64,000 nucleotides of DNA from Bacillus sp. F19 (lineage in GTDB: Bacteria; Bacillota; Bacilli; Bacillales; Bacillaceae): contig CP085710.1 in NCBI GenBank assembly GCA_023823795.1, positions 248,001 to 312,000 on the forward strand, written 5' to 3'. The notes beneath the pieces were generated by a model, which ran no database searches, was not told the origin of the DNA, and saw nothing but the letters and a program-made list of their open reading frames with translations. Shown here piece by piece: positions 17,725 through 29,147 of this stretch; the stretch's first letter is position 1, and each line of letters begins with the position of its first letter. A program made the translations under genes and the position numbers.

Positions 17725-17818
17725 TATAGAAATACCAGCATTGATTCAGCATTTTTATTTGATACCGATCCTTTTCATAAAAAGCACGCTGCATTTGATT
17801 TTTTAACCATGAAGGCAT
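17705..17818 (-). CDS. cmpA: Cortex morphogenetic protein CmpA
   Basis: A 37-residue protein read from the minus strand: it starts MPSWLKNQMQRAFYEKDR and ends CWYFYRKKHCS. This closely resembles B. subtilis CmpA, a tiny sporulation protein that works with ClpXP and SpoIVA quality control of spore envelope assembly. GGAGGA is 7 nt before ATG. In B. subtilis cmpA also lies in this spacer between tex (ydcI) and ydcK. Its end overlaps a bidirectional terminator. Confidence 0.93.
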   Translation of the reverse strand: MPSWLKNQMQRAFYEKDRYQIKMLNQCWYFYRKKHCS

Positions 17819-17921
17819 TGCTCGTTCCTCCTTGTTGTTTATAATGGAGTATGTGTATTACTTACTATATGCGGGCGCAAGATGTCCTGTTCGGAGATAC
17901 AAACTATGCGGGGTGTAACCG

Positions 17922-18368
17922 ATGAATGAAACAGAGCTTCAGGAACTGACAGAATCTATTTCAAAAACTTACTTTCACAAAAAGTTTCTGCATAAAGCTT
18001 TCTTTAACAGCCGGCTGCGGACAACAGGCGGCAGATACCTTTTAAAAAGCCATAACATTGAGATTAATCCTAAGTATTTAGCTCAAGGATTAGAAGAAGT
18101 AATTGGCATAATCAAACATGAACTTTGTCACTATCATCTTCATATAGAAGGCAGAGGATACAAACACCGTGATCCTGAATTTAGGGAGCTGCTTTCTAAG
18201 GTGGATGCGCCCAGATTCTGCAAACCTTTGCAGACGGCCGCCAGAATAAAGAAGACAATAGAGTATCAATGTACAGCCTGCATGTTCATTTACAAACGCC
18301 ACAGAAGAATGGATACTTCCAAGTATGTATGTGGAAAGTGCGGCGGGAAAATAAAACTTGTTTCATAA
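17922..18368 (+). CDS. ydcK: SprT-like zinc protein (YdcK)
   Basis: A 148-residue SprT-family protein. The zinc-protease motif HELCH (66-70) with Glu67 is present, followed by a C-terminal zinc-ribbon with paired CxxC motifs (CTAC at about 115, CGKC near 137). SprT/Spartan relatives act on DNA-bound or damaged proteins; bacterial function is not settled. GGGGTGTAACCG precedes ATG 17922. It reads into the tRNA cluster. Confidence 0.88.
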   Translation: MNETELQELTESISKTYFHKKFLHKAFFNSRLRTTGGRYLLKSHNIEINPKYLAQGLEEVIGIIKHELCHYHLHIEGRGYKHRDPEFRELLSKVDAPRFCKPLQTAARIKKTIEYQCTACMFIYKRHRRMDTSKYVCGKCGGKIKLVS

Positions 18369-18380
18369 ATAAAAAAGGGG

Positions 18381-18409
18381 TTGACTCATTATACAAAGCT
18401 GTGATAAAT
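18381..18409 (+). promoter_or_regulatory. Upstream promoter of the tRNA-rRNA operon (P1)
   Basis: TTGACT, about 17 nt, then ATAAAT. Together with the stronger promoter 75 bp downstream it forms the tandem promoter layout typical of rrn operons. Confidence 0.6.
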
Positions 18410-18455
18410 TATAAAAGCCGTCGTAAGAGACGCAAATGAATAATAAAAATAAGGC

Positions 18456-18484
18456 TTGACAGCTTGTACGAATCTTCATATAAT
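18456..18484 (+). promoter_or_regulatory. Consensus sigma-A promoter of the tRNA-rRNA operon (P2)
   Basis: TTGACA (18456-18461), 17-nt spacer, TATAAT (18479-18484): a perfect match to consensus, 26 nt before tRNA-Asn. Confidence 0.92.
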
Positions 18485-18510
18485 TAAAGAAGTCTGTCAT
18501 GACTAATTAT

Positions 18511-18585
18511 TCCGCAGTAGCTCAGTGGTAGAGCTATCGGCTGTTAACCGATCGGTCGTAGGTTCGAGTCCTACCTGCGGAGCCA
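18511..18585 (+). tRNA. tRNA-Asn (GTT)
   Basis: Cloverleaf with anticodon loop CTGTTAA, TCCGCAG/CTGCGGA acceptor stem and encoded CCA. First gene of the cluster. Confidence 0.97.
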
Positions 18586-18591
18586 TATTAT

Positions 18592-18682
18592 GGGGAAGTA
18601 CTCAAGTGGCTGAAGAGGCGCCCCTGCTAAGGGTGTAGGTCGCGTAAGCGGCGCGAGGGTTCAAATCCCTCCTTCTCCGCCA
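18592..18682 (+). tRNA. tRNA-Ser (GCT)
   Basis: Type II tRNA of 91 nt with a long variable arm, anticodon GCT in CTGCTAA, acceptor GGGGAAG/CTTCTCC, encoded CCA. Confidence 0.97.
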
Positions 18683-18698
18683 TTATTTTTTTTCTTTT

Positions 18699-18770
18699 GG
18701 CCCGTTGGTCAAGCGGTTAAGACACCGCCCTTTCACGGCGGTAACACGGGTTCGAATCCCGTACGGGTCA
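18699..18770 (+). tRNA. tRNA-Glu (TTC)
   Basis: 72 nt, anticodon loop CTTTCAC, acceptor GGCCCGT/ACGGGTC, discriminator A. CCA is not encoded, as is usual for this gene in Bacillus. Confidence 0.96.
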
Positions 18771-18799
18771 TCGCTTTAAATGCATATAATAAATGATTG

Positions 18800-18875
18800 G
18801 GAGGATTAGCTCAGCTGGGAGAGCATCTGCCTTACAAGCAGAGGGTCGGCGGTTCGAGCCCGTCATCCTCCACCA
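18800..18875 (+). tRNA. tRNA-Val (TAC)
   Basis: Anticodon loop CTTACAA, acceptor GGAGGAT/ATCCTCC, encoded CCA. Confidence 0.97.
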
Positions 18876-18883
18876 TCATATTT

Positions 18884-18959
18884 GGTCCCGTGGTGTAGCG
18901 GTTAACATGCCTGCCTGTCACGCAGGAGATCGCCGGTTCGATCCCGGTCGGGACCGCCA
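18884..18959 (+). tRNA. tRNA-Asp (GTC), copy 1
   Basis: Anticodon loop CTGTCAC, acceptor GGTCCCG/CGGGACC, encoded CCA. Identical over 76 nt to the copy after the 5S gene (24935-25010). Confidence 0.97.
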
Positions 18960-18965
18960 TTTTAT

Positions 18966-19040
18966 TGGGCTATAGCCAAGCGGTAAGGCAACGGACTTTG
19001 ACTCCGTCATGCGCTGGTTCGAATCCAGCTAGCCCAGCCA
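18966..19040 (+). tRNA. tRNA-Gln (TTG)
   Basis: Anticodon loop CTTTGAC, acceptor TGGGCTA/TAGCCCA, encoded CCA. Confidence 0.97.
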
Positions 19041-19068
19041 TTTGTATTTTAAATGCGAATATAACTAA

Positions 19069-19094
19069 GTGCCATTAGCTCAGTCGGCAGAGCA
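19069..19094 (+). pseudogene. Truncated 5' part of tRNA-Lys
   Basis: GTGCCATTAGCTCAGTCGGC and the rest of the D arm repeat the first 26 nt of the intact tRNA-Lys at 19205 (one C/T difference), then the match stops. There is no anticodon or T arm. The direct repeat, including TAA before it, is 29 bp long with a 136-bp offset; the 110 bp between carry no recognisable RNA gene. Confidence 0.85.
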
Positions 19095-19204
19095 CGACCG
19101 AGTAATCTTCGAAGCTTAGCTTCAGCACACAAATCGAGCCACTCCTTGAATAATCTTTCTGAGATTTGGGTGTCTTGCAAAACTGAAGAGTGTTTTCTTA
19201 TTAA

Positions 19205-19280
19205 GTGCCATTAGCTCAGTCGGTAGAGCATCTGACTTTTAATCAGAGGGTCGAAGGTTCGAGTCCTTCATGGCACACCA
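19205..19280 (+). tRNA. tRNA-Lys (TTT)
   Basis: Anticodon loop CTTTTAA, acceptor GTGCCAT/ATGGCAC, encoded CCA. Its 5' end is duplicated 136 bp upstream. Confidence 0.97.
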
Positions 19281-19295
19281 TTTTAACTAATGTAT

Positions 19296-19379
19296 GCGGG
19301 TGTGGCGGAATTGGCAGACGCGCTAGACTTAGGATCTAGTGTCTTTGACGTGGGGGTTCGAGTCCCTTCACCCGCACCA
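19296..19379 (+). tRNA. tRNA-Leu (TAG)
   Basis: Type II tRNA, anticodon TAG in CTTAGGA, acceptor GCGGGTG/CACCCGC, encoded CCA. Confidence 0.97.
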
Positions 19380-19397
19380 TACATTTTTTATCTTTTC

Positions 19398-19483
<86 letters not shown>

Positions 19484-19513
19484 AAAGAGTTTTAAAAAAC
19501 CTCAAAAAAGTTG

Positions 19514-19542
19514 TTGACAAAAAGAATGCAACTTGGTATTAT
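19514..19542 (+). promoter_or_regulatory. Internal sigma-A promoter before tRNA-Arg and 16S
   Basis: TTGACA (19514-19519), 17-nt spacer, TATTAT (19537-19542), 29 nt before tRNA-Arg. It would let Arg, Pro, Gly and the rRNAs be transcribed apart from the upstream tRNAs. Confidence 0.85.
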
Positions 19543-19571
19543 ATTTAAGTCGCTTCATTACATTAACAAGT

Positions 19572-19648
19572 GCGCCCGTAGCTCAATTGGATAGAGCGTT
19601 TGACTACGGATCAAAAGGTTATGGGTTCGACTCCTATCGGGCGCGCCA
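19572..19648 (+). tRNA. tRNA-Arg (ACG)
   Basis: Anticodon ACG in CTACGGA, acceptor GCGCCCG/CGGGCGC, encoded CCA. Confidence 0.97.
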
Positions 19649-19668
19649 TTCTATATATATAATGTGTC

Positions 19669-19745
19669 CGGGAAGTAGCTCAGCTTGGTAGAGCACTTGG
19701 TTTGGGACCAAGGGGTCGCAGGTTCGAATCCTGTCTTCCCGACCA
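19669..19745 (+). tRNA. tRNA-Pro (TGG)
   Basis: Anticodon TGG in TTTGGGA, acceptor CGGGAAG/CTTCCCG, encoded CCA. Confidence 0.97.
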
Positions 19746-19759
19746 GACAAATACTTTTC

Positions 19760-19833
19760 GCGGGTGTAGTTTAATGGTAAAACTCTAGCCTTCCAAGCTA
19801 ATGTCGTGGGTTCGATTCCCATCACCCGCTCCA
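19760..19833 (+). tRNA. tRNA-Gly (TCC)
   Basis: Anticodon loop CTTCCAA, acceptor GCGGGTG/CACCCGC, encoded CCA. It is followed by a boxA-like CTTTGAAAACT in the 16S leader. Confidence 0.97.
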
Positions 19834-19925
19834 ATTTTAAAAATGATCTTTGAAAACTAAACAAAACCAAAAGCGTACCAAACGTTTTAAATTTTTGAAG
19901 TCAGCAACAAATTGAGTCACAAATT

Positions 19926-21474
<1,549 letters not shown>

Positions 21475-21698
21475 ATGAGGACGCTTTTGGTTTTTTGTTT
21501 AGTTTTGAGAGATCATTCTCTCTATGATAGAAGACAAATCATCTGATTTGTCGGTTGTTCTTTGAAAACTAGATAACGTAATTGATAACAAGTAATTCAC
21601 TGAGATTTACGCTTACCATAATTAGTGATTTTCTAGACATTTATGTCTAAACAAACAACGAAATGTGAAACGCATCTCATGATGCGATTGACCATTTA

Positions 21699-24624
<2,926 letters not shown>

Positions 24625-24713
24625 ACAGTCTAATATGTGTAAATGTAAGTGAATCTTGTTATCAAACGTTATTTAGTTTTGAAAGAATAACATTCTTTCT
24701 TCAATTGCATATT

Positions 24714-24830
<117 letters not shown>

Positions 24831-24854
24831 AGTATCAATTTTATATATTATTGT

Positions 24855-24931
<77 letters not shown>

Positions 24932-24934
24932 AAT

Positions 24935-25010
24935 GGTCCCGTGGTGTAGCGGTTAACATGCCTGCCTGTCACGCAGGAGATCGCCGGTTCGATCCCGGTC
25001 GGGACCGCCA
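24935..25010 (+). tRNA. tRNA-Asp (GTC), copy 2
   Basis: Identical to tRNA-Asp at 18884-18959; encoded CCA. Last gene of the operon. Confidence 0.97.
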
Positions 25011-25026
25011 TTACTAAATAAACGAC

Positions 25027-25054
25027 AACGAAACTACGTGTTTCGTTTTTTTTA
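25027..25054 (+). terminator. Terminator of the rRNA operon
   Basis: AACGAAAC and GTTTCGTT form an 8-bp stem with a five-base loop, followed by a T run. Confidence 0.85.
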
Positions 25055-25131
25055 TGCATTTTTTAGGGTAGACTGTTAAAGAAACTTGGACAAACTAGTT
25101 AGATGCGATACACTTGATAACAGGGATCGAT

Positions 25132-25162
25132 CCTTAGAGCTGCAGGGTTCTAAGGTTTTTTT
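25132..25162 (+). terminator. Second terminator-like hairpin before thiL
   Basis: CCTTAGA pairs with TCTAAGG and is followed by seven T residues. No gene lies between it and the first terminator, so it is either a back-up rrn terminator or an attenuator in the thiL leader. No T-box or TPP-riboswitch signature was found around it. Confidence 0.6.
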
Positions 25163-25284
25163 ATAAGGCTTTTCAGGACTGGTGTTAATTATTACTTACA
25201 TAGTTTGAATGGGGAATTTTTTTATAAGTAGCAGACTGTCCAAAGCTACATCTGACTTTTATGACAGAAAAGGCGGTGCAGCAA

Positions 25285-26268
25285 ATGACCATTAAAGATG
25301 AATTTCATTTTATAGATAAAATTAAGCAAAGAAAGAATCGCCAGCCCAAATTGATAGAAGGCATAGGGGATGATGCTGCCCTCTATAAAGCAAAACCCGA
25401 TTATTTGGAAATTGTTTGCGCAGATACAATGGTTGAAGGAGTTCATTTTCTGAAGGATGTCTCTTCCCCAATGGATATTGGCTATAAGGCTGTGGCTGTG
25501 AATATTAGTGACGTAGCAGCTATGGGCGGTGTTCCAAAGTACTATCTCGTTACCATTGCAGTGCCAAGAAACTGGTCTGAAGCAGAATTAGTGGAGATTT
25601 ATGCAGGGATGGATGAGATTGCTTCTTTATACAACATGGATCTTATCGGAGGGGATACGGTTTCAACCACAGATAAACTTGTTATTACTGTTACGGTCAT
25701 TGGAGAAGTTCAGCAAGATAAACAGCGGTTAAGGAAGGATGCGCGTCCAGGTGATGCCGTTTTTGTAACAGGAACAGTTGGAGACTCAGCTGCAGGGCTG
25801 CAGATTTTGCTTGGGAACCTCTCAGTTGATGAAGACAATGATGCTGCATTTCTTGTGAATCGCCATAAGCGTCCAATGCCTCAAGTTAAAGCAGCGCAGC
25901 TCATGTCTTCTGCTGAGCGCATTTCATTGAACGATATCAGTGATGGTCTTGCCAGTGAACTAAATGAATTATCCGAGGCAAGCTGTGTTAAAATGATCAT
26001 AGAAAAAAACCGTGTTCCACTCAGCGATTCCCTGCGTTCTTTGAATTTTGAGCAGCACGATGAGTGGATTTTATATGGGGGAGAAGATTTTGAACTAGTA
26101 GGCACGGTTCCTCCCTCAGCATTTGATCTTCTTCAAAAGAAGTGCAGCGATGAAGGGATTTCTCTAACGAAGATCGGGCATGTAGAAGCAGGTCCATCCG
26201 AGGTCCTGCTTATCCATAATGGAAAGAAAACAACGCTCAAAAAATCTGGATTTAATCATTTTAAGTAA
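25285..26268 (+). CDS. thiL: Thiamine-monophosphate kinase ThiL
   Basis: A 327-residue AIR-synthase-fold kinase making thiamine diphosphate from thiamine monophosphate. IGDDAALY, CADTMVEGVHF, AVNISDVAAMGG, LIGGDTVST and LNDISDGLASEL carry the Mg/ATP Asp ladder, and YGGEDFEL is in the C-terminal half. I chose ATG 25285 (MTIKDEF), preceded by AGGCGGTG; ATG 25261 lacks a ribosome site. First gene of the conserved thiL-tsaE-tsaB-rimI-tsaD cluster. Confidence 0.94.
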   Translation: MTIKDEFHFIDKIKQRKNRQPKLIEGIGDDAALYKAKPDYLEIVCADTMVEGVHFLKDVSSPMDIGYKAVAVNISDVAAMGGVPKYYLVTIAVPRNWSEAELVEIYAGMDEIASLYNMDLIGGDTVSTTDKLVITVTVIGEVQQDKQRLRKDARPGDAVFVTGTVGDSAAGLQILLGNLSVDEDNDAAFLVNRHKRPMPQVKAAQLMSSAERISLNDISDGLASELNELSEASCVKMIIEKNRVPLSDSLRSLNFEQHDEWILYGGEDFELVGTVPPSAFDLLQKKCSDEGISLTKIGHVEAGPSEVLLIHNGKKTTLKKSGFNHFK

Positions 26269-26277
26269 GGTGAGTAT

Positions 26278-26751
26278 ATGACGAAGCATACAGTGAAAAC
26301 AAATAGCCCTGATGAAACAACGAAACTTGCTGTCAGGCTAGGTGAACTTGTGAAGCCTGGAGATGTCATTACATTAGAAGGTGATTTGGGAGCCGGGAAA
26401 ACTACGTTTACAAAGGGTTTAGCCAAAGGAATGGGGATCCGGAAAAACGTAAACAGCCCGACATTTACGATTATGAAGGAGTACCGGGAAGGGAGACTGC
26501 CACTTTATCATATGGACGTATACCGAATGGAAGACAGCGATGAGGACTTAGGTTTTGATGAGTTTTTTGAAGGAGAGGGTGTCACTGTTGTTGAATGGGC
26601 ACATCTTATTCAGGAGCAGCTTCCTCCGGATCGTCTTGGTATTCGTATCCTTCGTGTGGACGACGAATCCCGTGAAATTATCTTTGAACCTATCGGGAAT
26701 CACTATTTAGGTTTATATAAGGAGCTTATAGATGAAAGCAATAGCGATTGA
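26278..26751 (+). CDS. tsaE: tRNA t6A synthesis ATPase TsaE
   Basis: A 157-residue P-loop ATPase (YdiB) with Walker A GDLGAGKT at residues 35-42, switch NSPTFTIMKEY, and the ligand-rich HMDVYRM and VVEWAHLI. It drives turnover of the TsaB-TsaD complex that makes N6-threonylcarbamoyl-adenosine at tRNA A37. AAGGTGA precedes ATG. It overlaps tsaB by 20 bp. Confidence 0.95.
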   Translation: MTKHTVKTNSPDETTKLAVRLGELVKPGDVITLEGDLGAGKTTFTKGLAKGMGIRKNVNSPTFTIMKEYREGRLPLYHMDVYRMEDSDEDLGFDEFFEGEGVTVVEWAHLIQEQLPPDRLGIRILRVDDESREIIFEPIGNHYLGLYKELIDESNSD

Positions 26752-27421
26752 TACGTCCAATTTGACGCTTGGTGTTGCCATAGTGGATGACACCAAAGTG
26801 ATCGGAGAATTTGTAACAAACATTAAGCAGAATCATTCGGTCCGGGCGATGCCGGCGGTTGAATGGCTTATGCAGGAATGCGGAATCAGACCTGATGAGC
26901 TGGATCGTGTCATTGTTGCGGGAGGGCCTGGATCTTATACCGGCCTCCGAATTGGTGTCAGCATAGCTAAAACGCTTGCCTGGACGTTGAATATTCCGCT
27001 TGCCAGTGTTTCAAGTCTTGAGGTCCTTGCAGCTGGCGGAAGTTATTTTAATGGCTATATCTGCCCGATTTTTGATGCACGGCGCGGTCAGGTATATACA
27101 GGGTTGTATGAGTATGCAGATGGGGAGCTTATTAATAGAAGAAATGATCAAAATCTCCTGCTGTCTGATTGGCTTTTAGAATTAAAAAAGGAAGAGAAGC
27201 AAATTCTTTTCATCGGGAATGACGTTAGCCTGCATCAGGAGTCAATCGTTGAAGTCCTGGGGGATAAGGCAGTTTTTGCTAGTATGACCGAGCATAATCC
27301 AAGACCGGCAATGCTTGGGAAAATCGGCTTGATGAAAGAGCCTGAGGATGTACATGCCTTCGTGCCGAACTATATCCGTTTAGCAGAGGCAGAAGTAAAG
27401 TGGCTCGAACAACAGAAATAA
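26732..27421 (+). CDS. tsaB: tRNA t6A synthesis scaffold TsaB
   Basis: A 229-residue ASKHA-fold protein (YdiC), the non-catalytic partner that dimerises with TsaD: MKAIAIDTSNLTLGVAI, GGPGSYTGLRIGVSIAKTLA and FDARRGQVYTG are typical. It starts inside tsaE with AAGGAGCTT 8 nt upstream. Confidence 0.95.
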   Translation: MKAIAIDTSNLTLGVAIVDDTKVIGEFVTNIKQNHSVRAMPAVEWLMQECGIRPDELDRVIVAGGPGSYTGLRIGVSIAKTLAWTLNIPLASVSSLEVLAAGGSYFNGYICPIFDARRGQVYTGLYEYADGELINRRNDQNLLLSDWLLELKKEEKQILFIGNDVSLHQESIVEVLGDKAVFASMTEHNPRPAMLGKIGLMKEPEDVHAFVPNYIRLAEAEVKWLEQQK

Positions 27422-27425
27422 GTGG

Positions 27426-27896
27426 GTGAGAAGGTTGAAGCAGGAACAGGATACAATCAAGATTCGGCTTATGAATGTAGATGACATTGATGCTGTTTAT
27501 GAAATAGAAACACAATCCTTTGCTACACCTTGGCTGAAGGAATCCTTTCACAATGAATTAACTCAAAATCATTTTGCTAAATATCTTGTTGTAGAATTTG
27601 ATCAAAAGATTATCGGGTATTGTGGACTTTGGATCATTATGGATGAGGCTCAAGTTACGAACATCGCCGTTTTGCCCGGTTTCAGAGGGAATAAGATTGG
27701 TGAAACTTTGCTGAAACAGGCAATCGGAATGGCAAAGGAGTATGGTGCGGGTAAAATTTCTCTAGAAGTAAGAGTCTCAAATCATGTAGCGCAATCTTTG
27801 TACACCAAGCTCGATTTTCAGCCAGGCGGGATTAGAAAACGGTATTATACAGATAACGGGGAAGATGCGTTAGTAATGTGGGTGAATTTAAAATGA
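27426..27896 (+). CDS. rimI: Ribosomal-protein S18-alanine N-acetyltransferase RimI
   Basis: A 156-residue GNAT enzyme (YdiD). The acetyl-CoA loop is [15 protein letters not shown], and [20 protein letters not shown] with [12 protein letters not shown] is typical of RimI. The start is uncertain: GTG 27426 or TTG 27435, neither with an ideal ribosome site. The stop overlaps the tsaD start (ATGA), placing it in the t6A operon. Confidence 0.9.
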   Translation: MRRLKQEQDTIKIRLMNVDDIDAVYEIETQSFATPWLKESFHNELTQNHFAKYLVVEFDQKIIGYCGLWIIMDEAQVTNIAVLPGFRGNKIGETLLKQAIGMAKEYGAGKISLEVRVSNHVAQSLYTKLDFQPGGIRKRYYTDNGEDALVMWVNLK

Positions 27897-28912
27897 CAGA
27901 AAAAGATCAATATATATTAGGAATAGAGACAAGCTGTGATGAAACGGCCGTATCTATTGTGAAAAACGGGCGGGAAATCATTTCGAATGTAGTCGCTTCT
28001 CAAATTGAAAGCCATAAACGTTTTGGCGGTGTTGTACCTGAGATCGCATCGAGACATCATGTTGAGCAGCTGACACTTGTGCTTGAAGAAGCGATGCAGC
28101 AGGCTGAAATGACATTTAAAGACCTGGATGCCATCGCCGTTACTGAGGGTCCGGGTCTTGTTGGAGCGCTTTTAATTGGAGTCAATGCAGCAAAAGCACT
28201 GGCATTTGCCCACCAGCTGCCATTAATAGGCGTTCATCATATTGCAGGTCATATCTATGCAAACCAGCTGATCTCTGAACTGCAGTTTCCTTTGCTGTCG
28301 CTTGTTGTATCCGGAGGACATACTGAACTTGTTTTTATGAAAGAACATGGATCGTTTGAAGTAATAGGAGAAACGCTTGATGATGCTGCAGGAGAAGCGT
28401 ATGACAAAGTGGCAAGAACTCTCCATCTGCCTTATCCGGGTGGGCCTCATATAGACCGGATGGCAGCGGAAGGATCTCCAGTCATCAATTTACCTAGAGC
28501 CTGGCTTGAGCCGGATTCTTACAACTTTAGCTTCAGCGGTTTGAAATCAGCTGTCATCAATACTCTTCATAACGCAGAGCAACGAGGTGAAGTGATTGAT
28601 CCTCATGATTTAGCCGCAAGTTTTCAGGCAAGCGTCATCGATGTTCTTGTCACTAAAACAGCATCAGCAGCTGAGAAATACCAAGTAAAGCAGATCCTTC
28701 TTGCTGGAGGTGTAGCAGCAAATCGCGGTTTAAGAGCAGCTTTAGAAAAGAAGTTTAAAGAAATTCAGGACGTAGAATTACTGATTCCGCCATTATCTCT
28801 ATGTACAGACAATGCAGCCATGATTGCTGCTGCAGGGAGTGTACTTTTTGAAAAAGGCCATAGAGGCAATCTGAGAATGAATGCAAATCCTGGTCTGGAA
28901 TTACCGAGTTAA
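27893..28912 (+). CDS. tsaD: tRNA N6-adenosine threonylcarbamoyltransferase TsaD
   Basis: A 339-residue Kae1/Gcp protein. Metal ligands His116 and His120 are in [32 protein letters not shown] and the C-terminal CTDNAAMIA complete the ASKHA site. It transfers the threonylcarbamoyl group to tRNA A37. Start ATG 27893 overlaps the rimI stop. A cluster of DnaA boxes follows the gene. Confidence 0.96.
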   Translation: MTEKDQYILGIETSCDETAVSIVKNGREIISNVVASQIESHKRFGGVVPEIASRHHVEQLTLVLEEAMQQAEMTFKDLDAIAVTEGPGLVGALLIGVNAAKALAFAHQLPLIGVHHIAGHIYANQLISELQFPLLSLVVSGGHTELVFMKEHGSFEVIGETLDDAAGEAYDKVARTLHLPYPGGPHIDRMAAEGSPVINLPRAWLEPDSYNFSFSGLKSAVINTLHNAEQRGEVIDPHDLAASFQASVIDVLVTKTASAAEKYQVKQILLAGGVAANRGLRAALEKKFKEIQDVELLIPPLSLCTDNAAMIAAAGSVLFEKGHRGNLRMNANPGLELPS

Positions 28913-28929
28913 TATGGTGTATTAACATG

Positions 28930-29047
28930 TTATCCACATACTGTCTAATAACCCTTTTCCGCTTTTCGAAAAGCTTGTTGAATAAGCATTGGATAACCTG
29001 TGGACAATGTGGATAAAAAAGCTCTATTTTGTGGATAATGTGAATAA
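28930..29047. promoter_or_regulatory. Cluster of DnaA boxes downstream of tsaD
   Basis: TTATCCACA is present at 28930-28938 (+); its complement TGTGGATAA at 29008-29016 and 29030-29038, and near-matches TGTGGACAA at 28999-29007 and TGTGAATAA at 29039-29047. Three perfect and two one-mismatch boxes in 118 bp is far above chance. A DnaA-binding cluster near gcp (tsaD) has been described in B. subtilis, as I recall, where such clusters titrate DnaA and restrain initiation. Confidence 0.85.
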
Positions 29048-29097
29048 AAGAGTGGAAACCTTATAAAATAAGATATTTTAGTGTTGATAACTAAAAA

Positions 29098-29130
29098 AAC
29101 TCAGTGCCATAATAGGCACTGAGTTTTTTA
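29098..29130. terminator. Bidirectional terminator between tsaD and ydiF
   Basis: AAACTCAGTGCC pairs with GGCACTGAGTTT around ATAATA. T runs occur on both strands, serving convergent tsaD and ydiF. Confidence 0.88.
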
Positions 29131-29147
29131 ATTTGTGTACAAAGCTG

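Noticed and set aside
25081-25284. T-box or TPP riboswitch before thiL
   Set aside because: There is a terminator-like hairpin, but neither T-box consensus nor TPP (THI-box) motifs are present.
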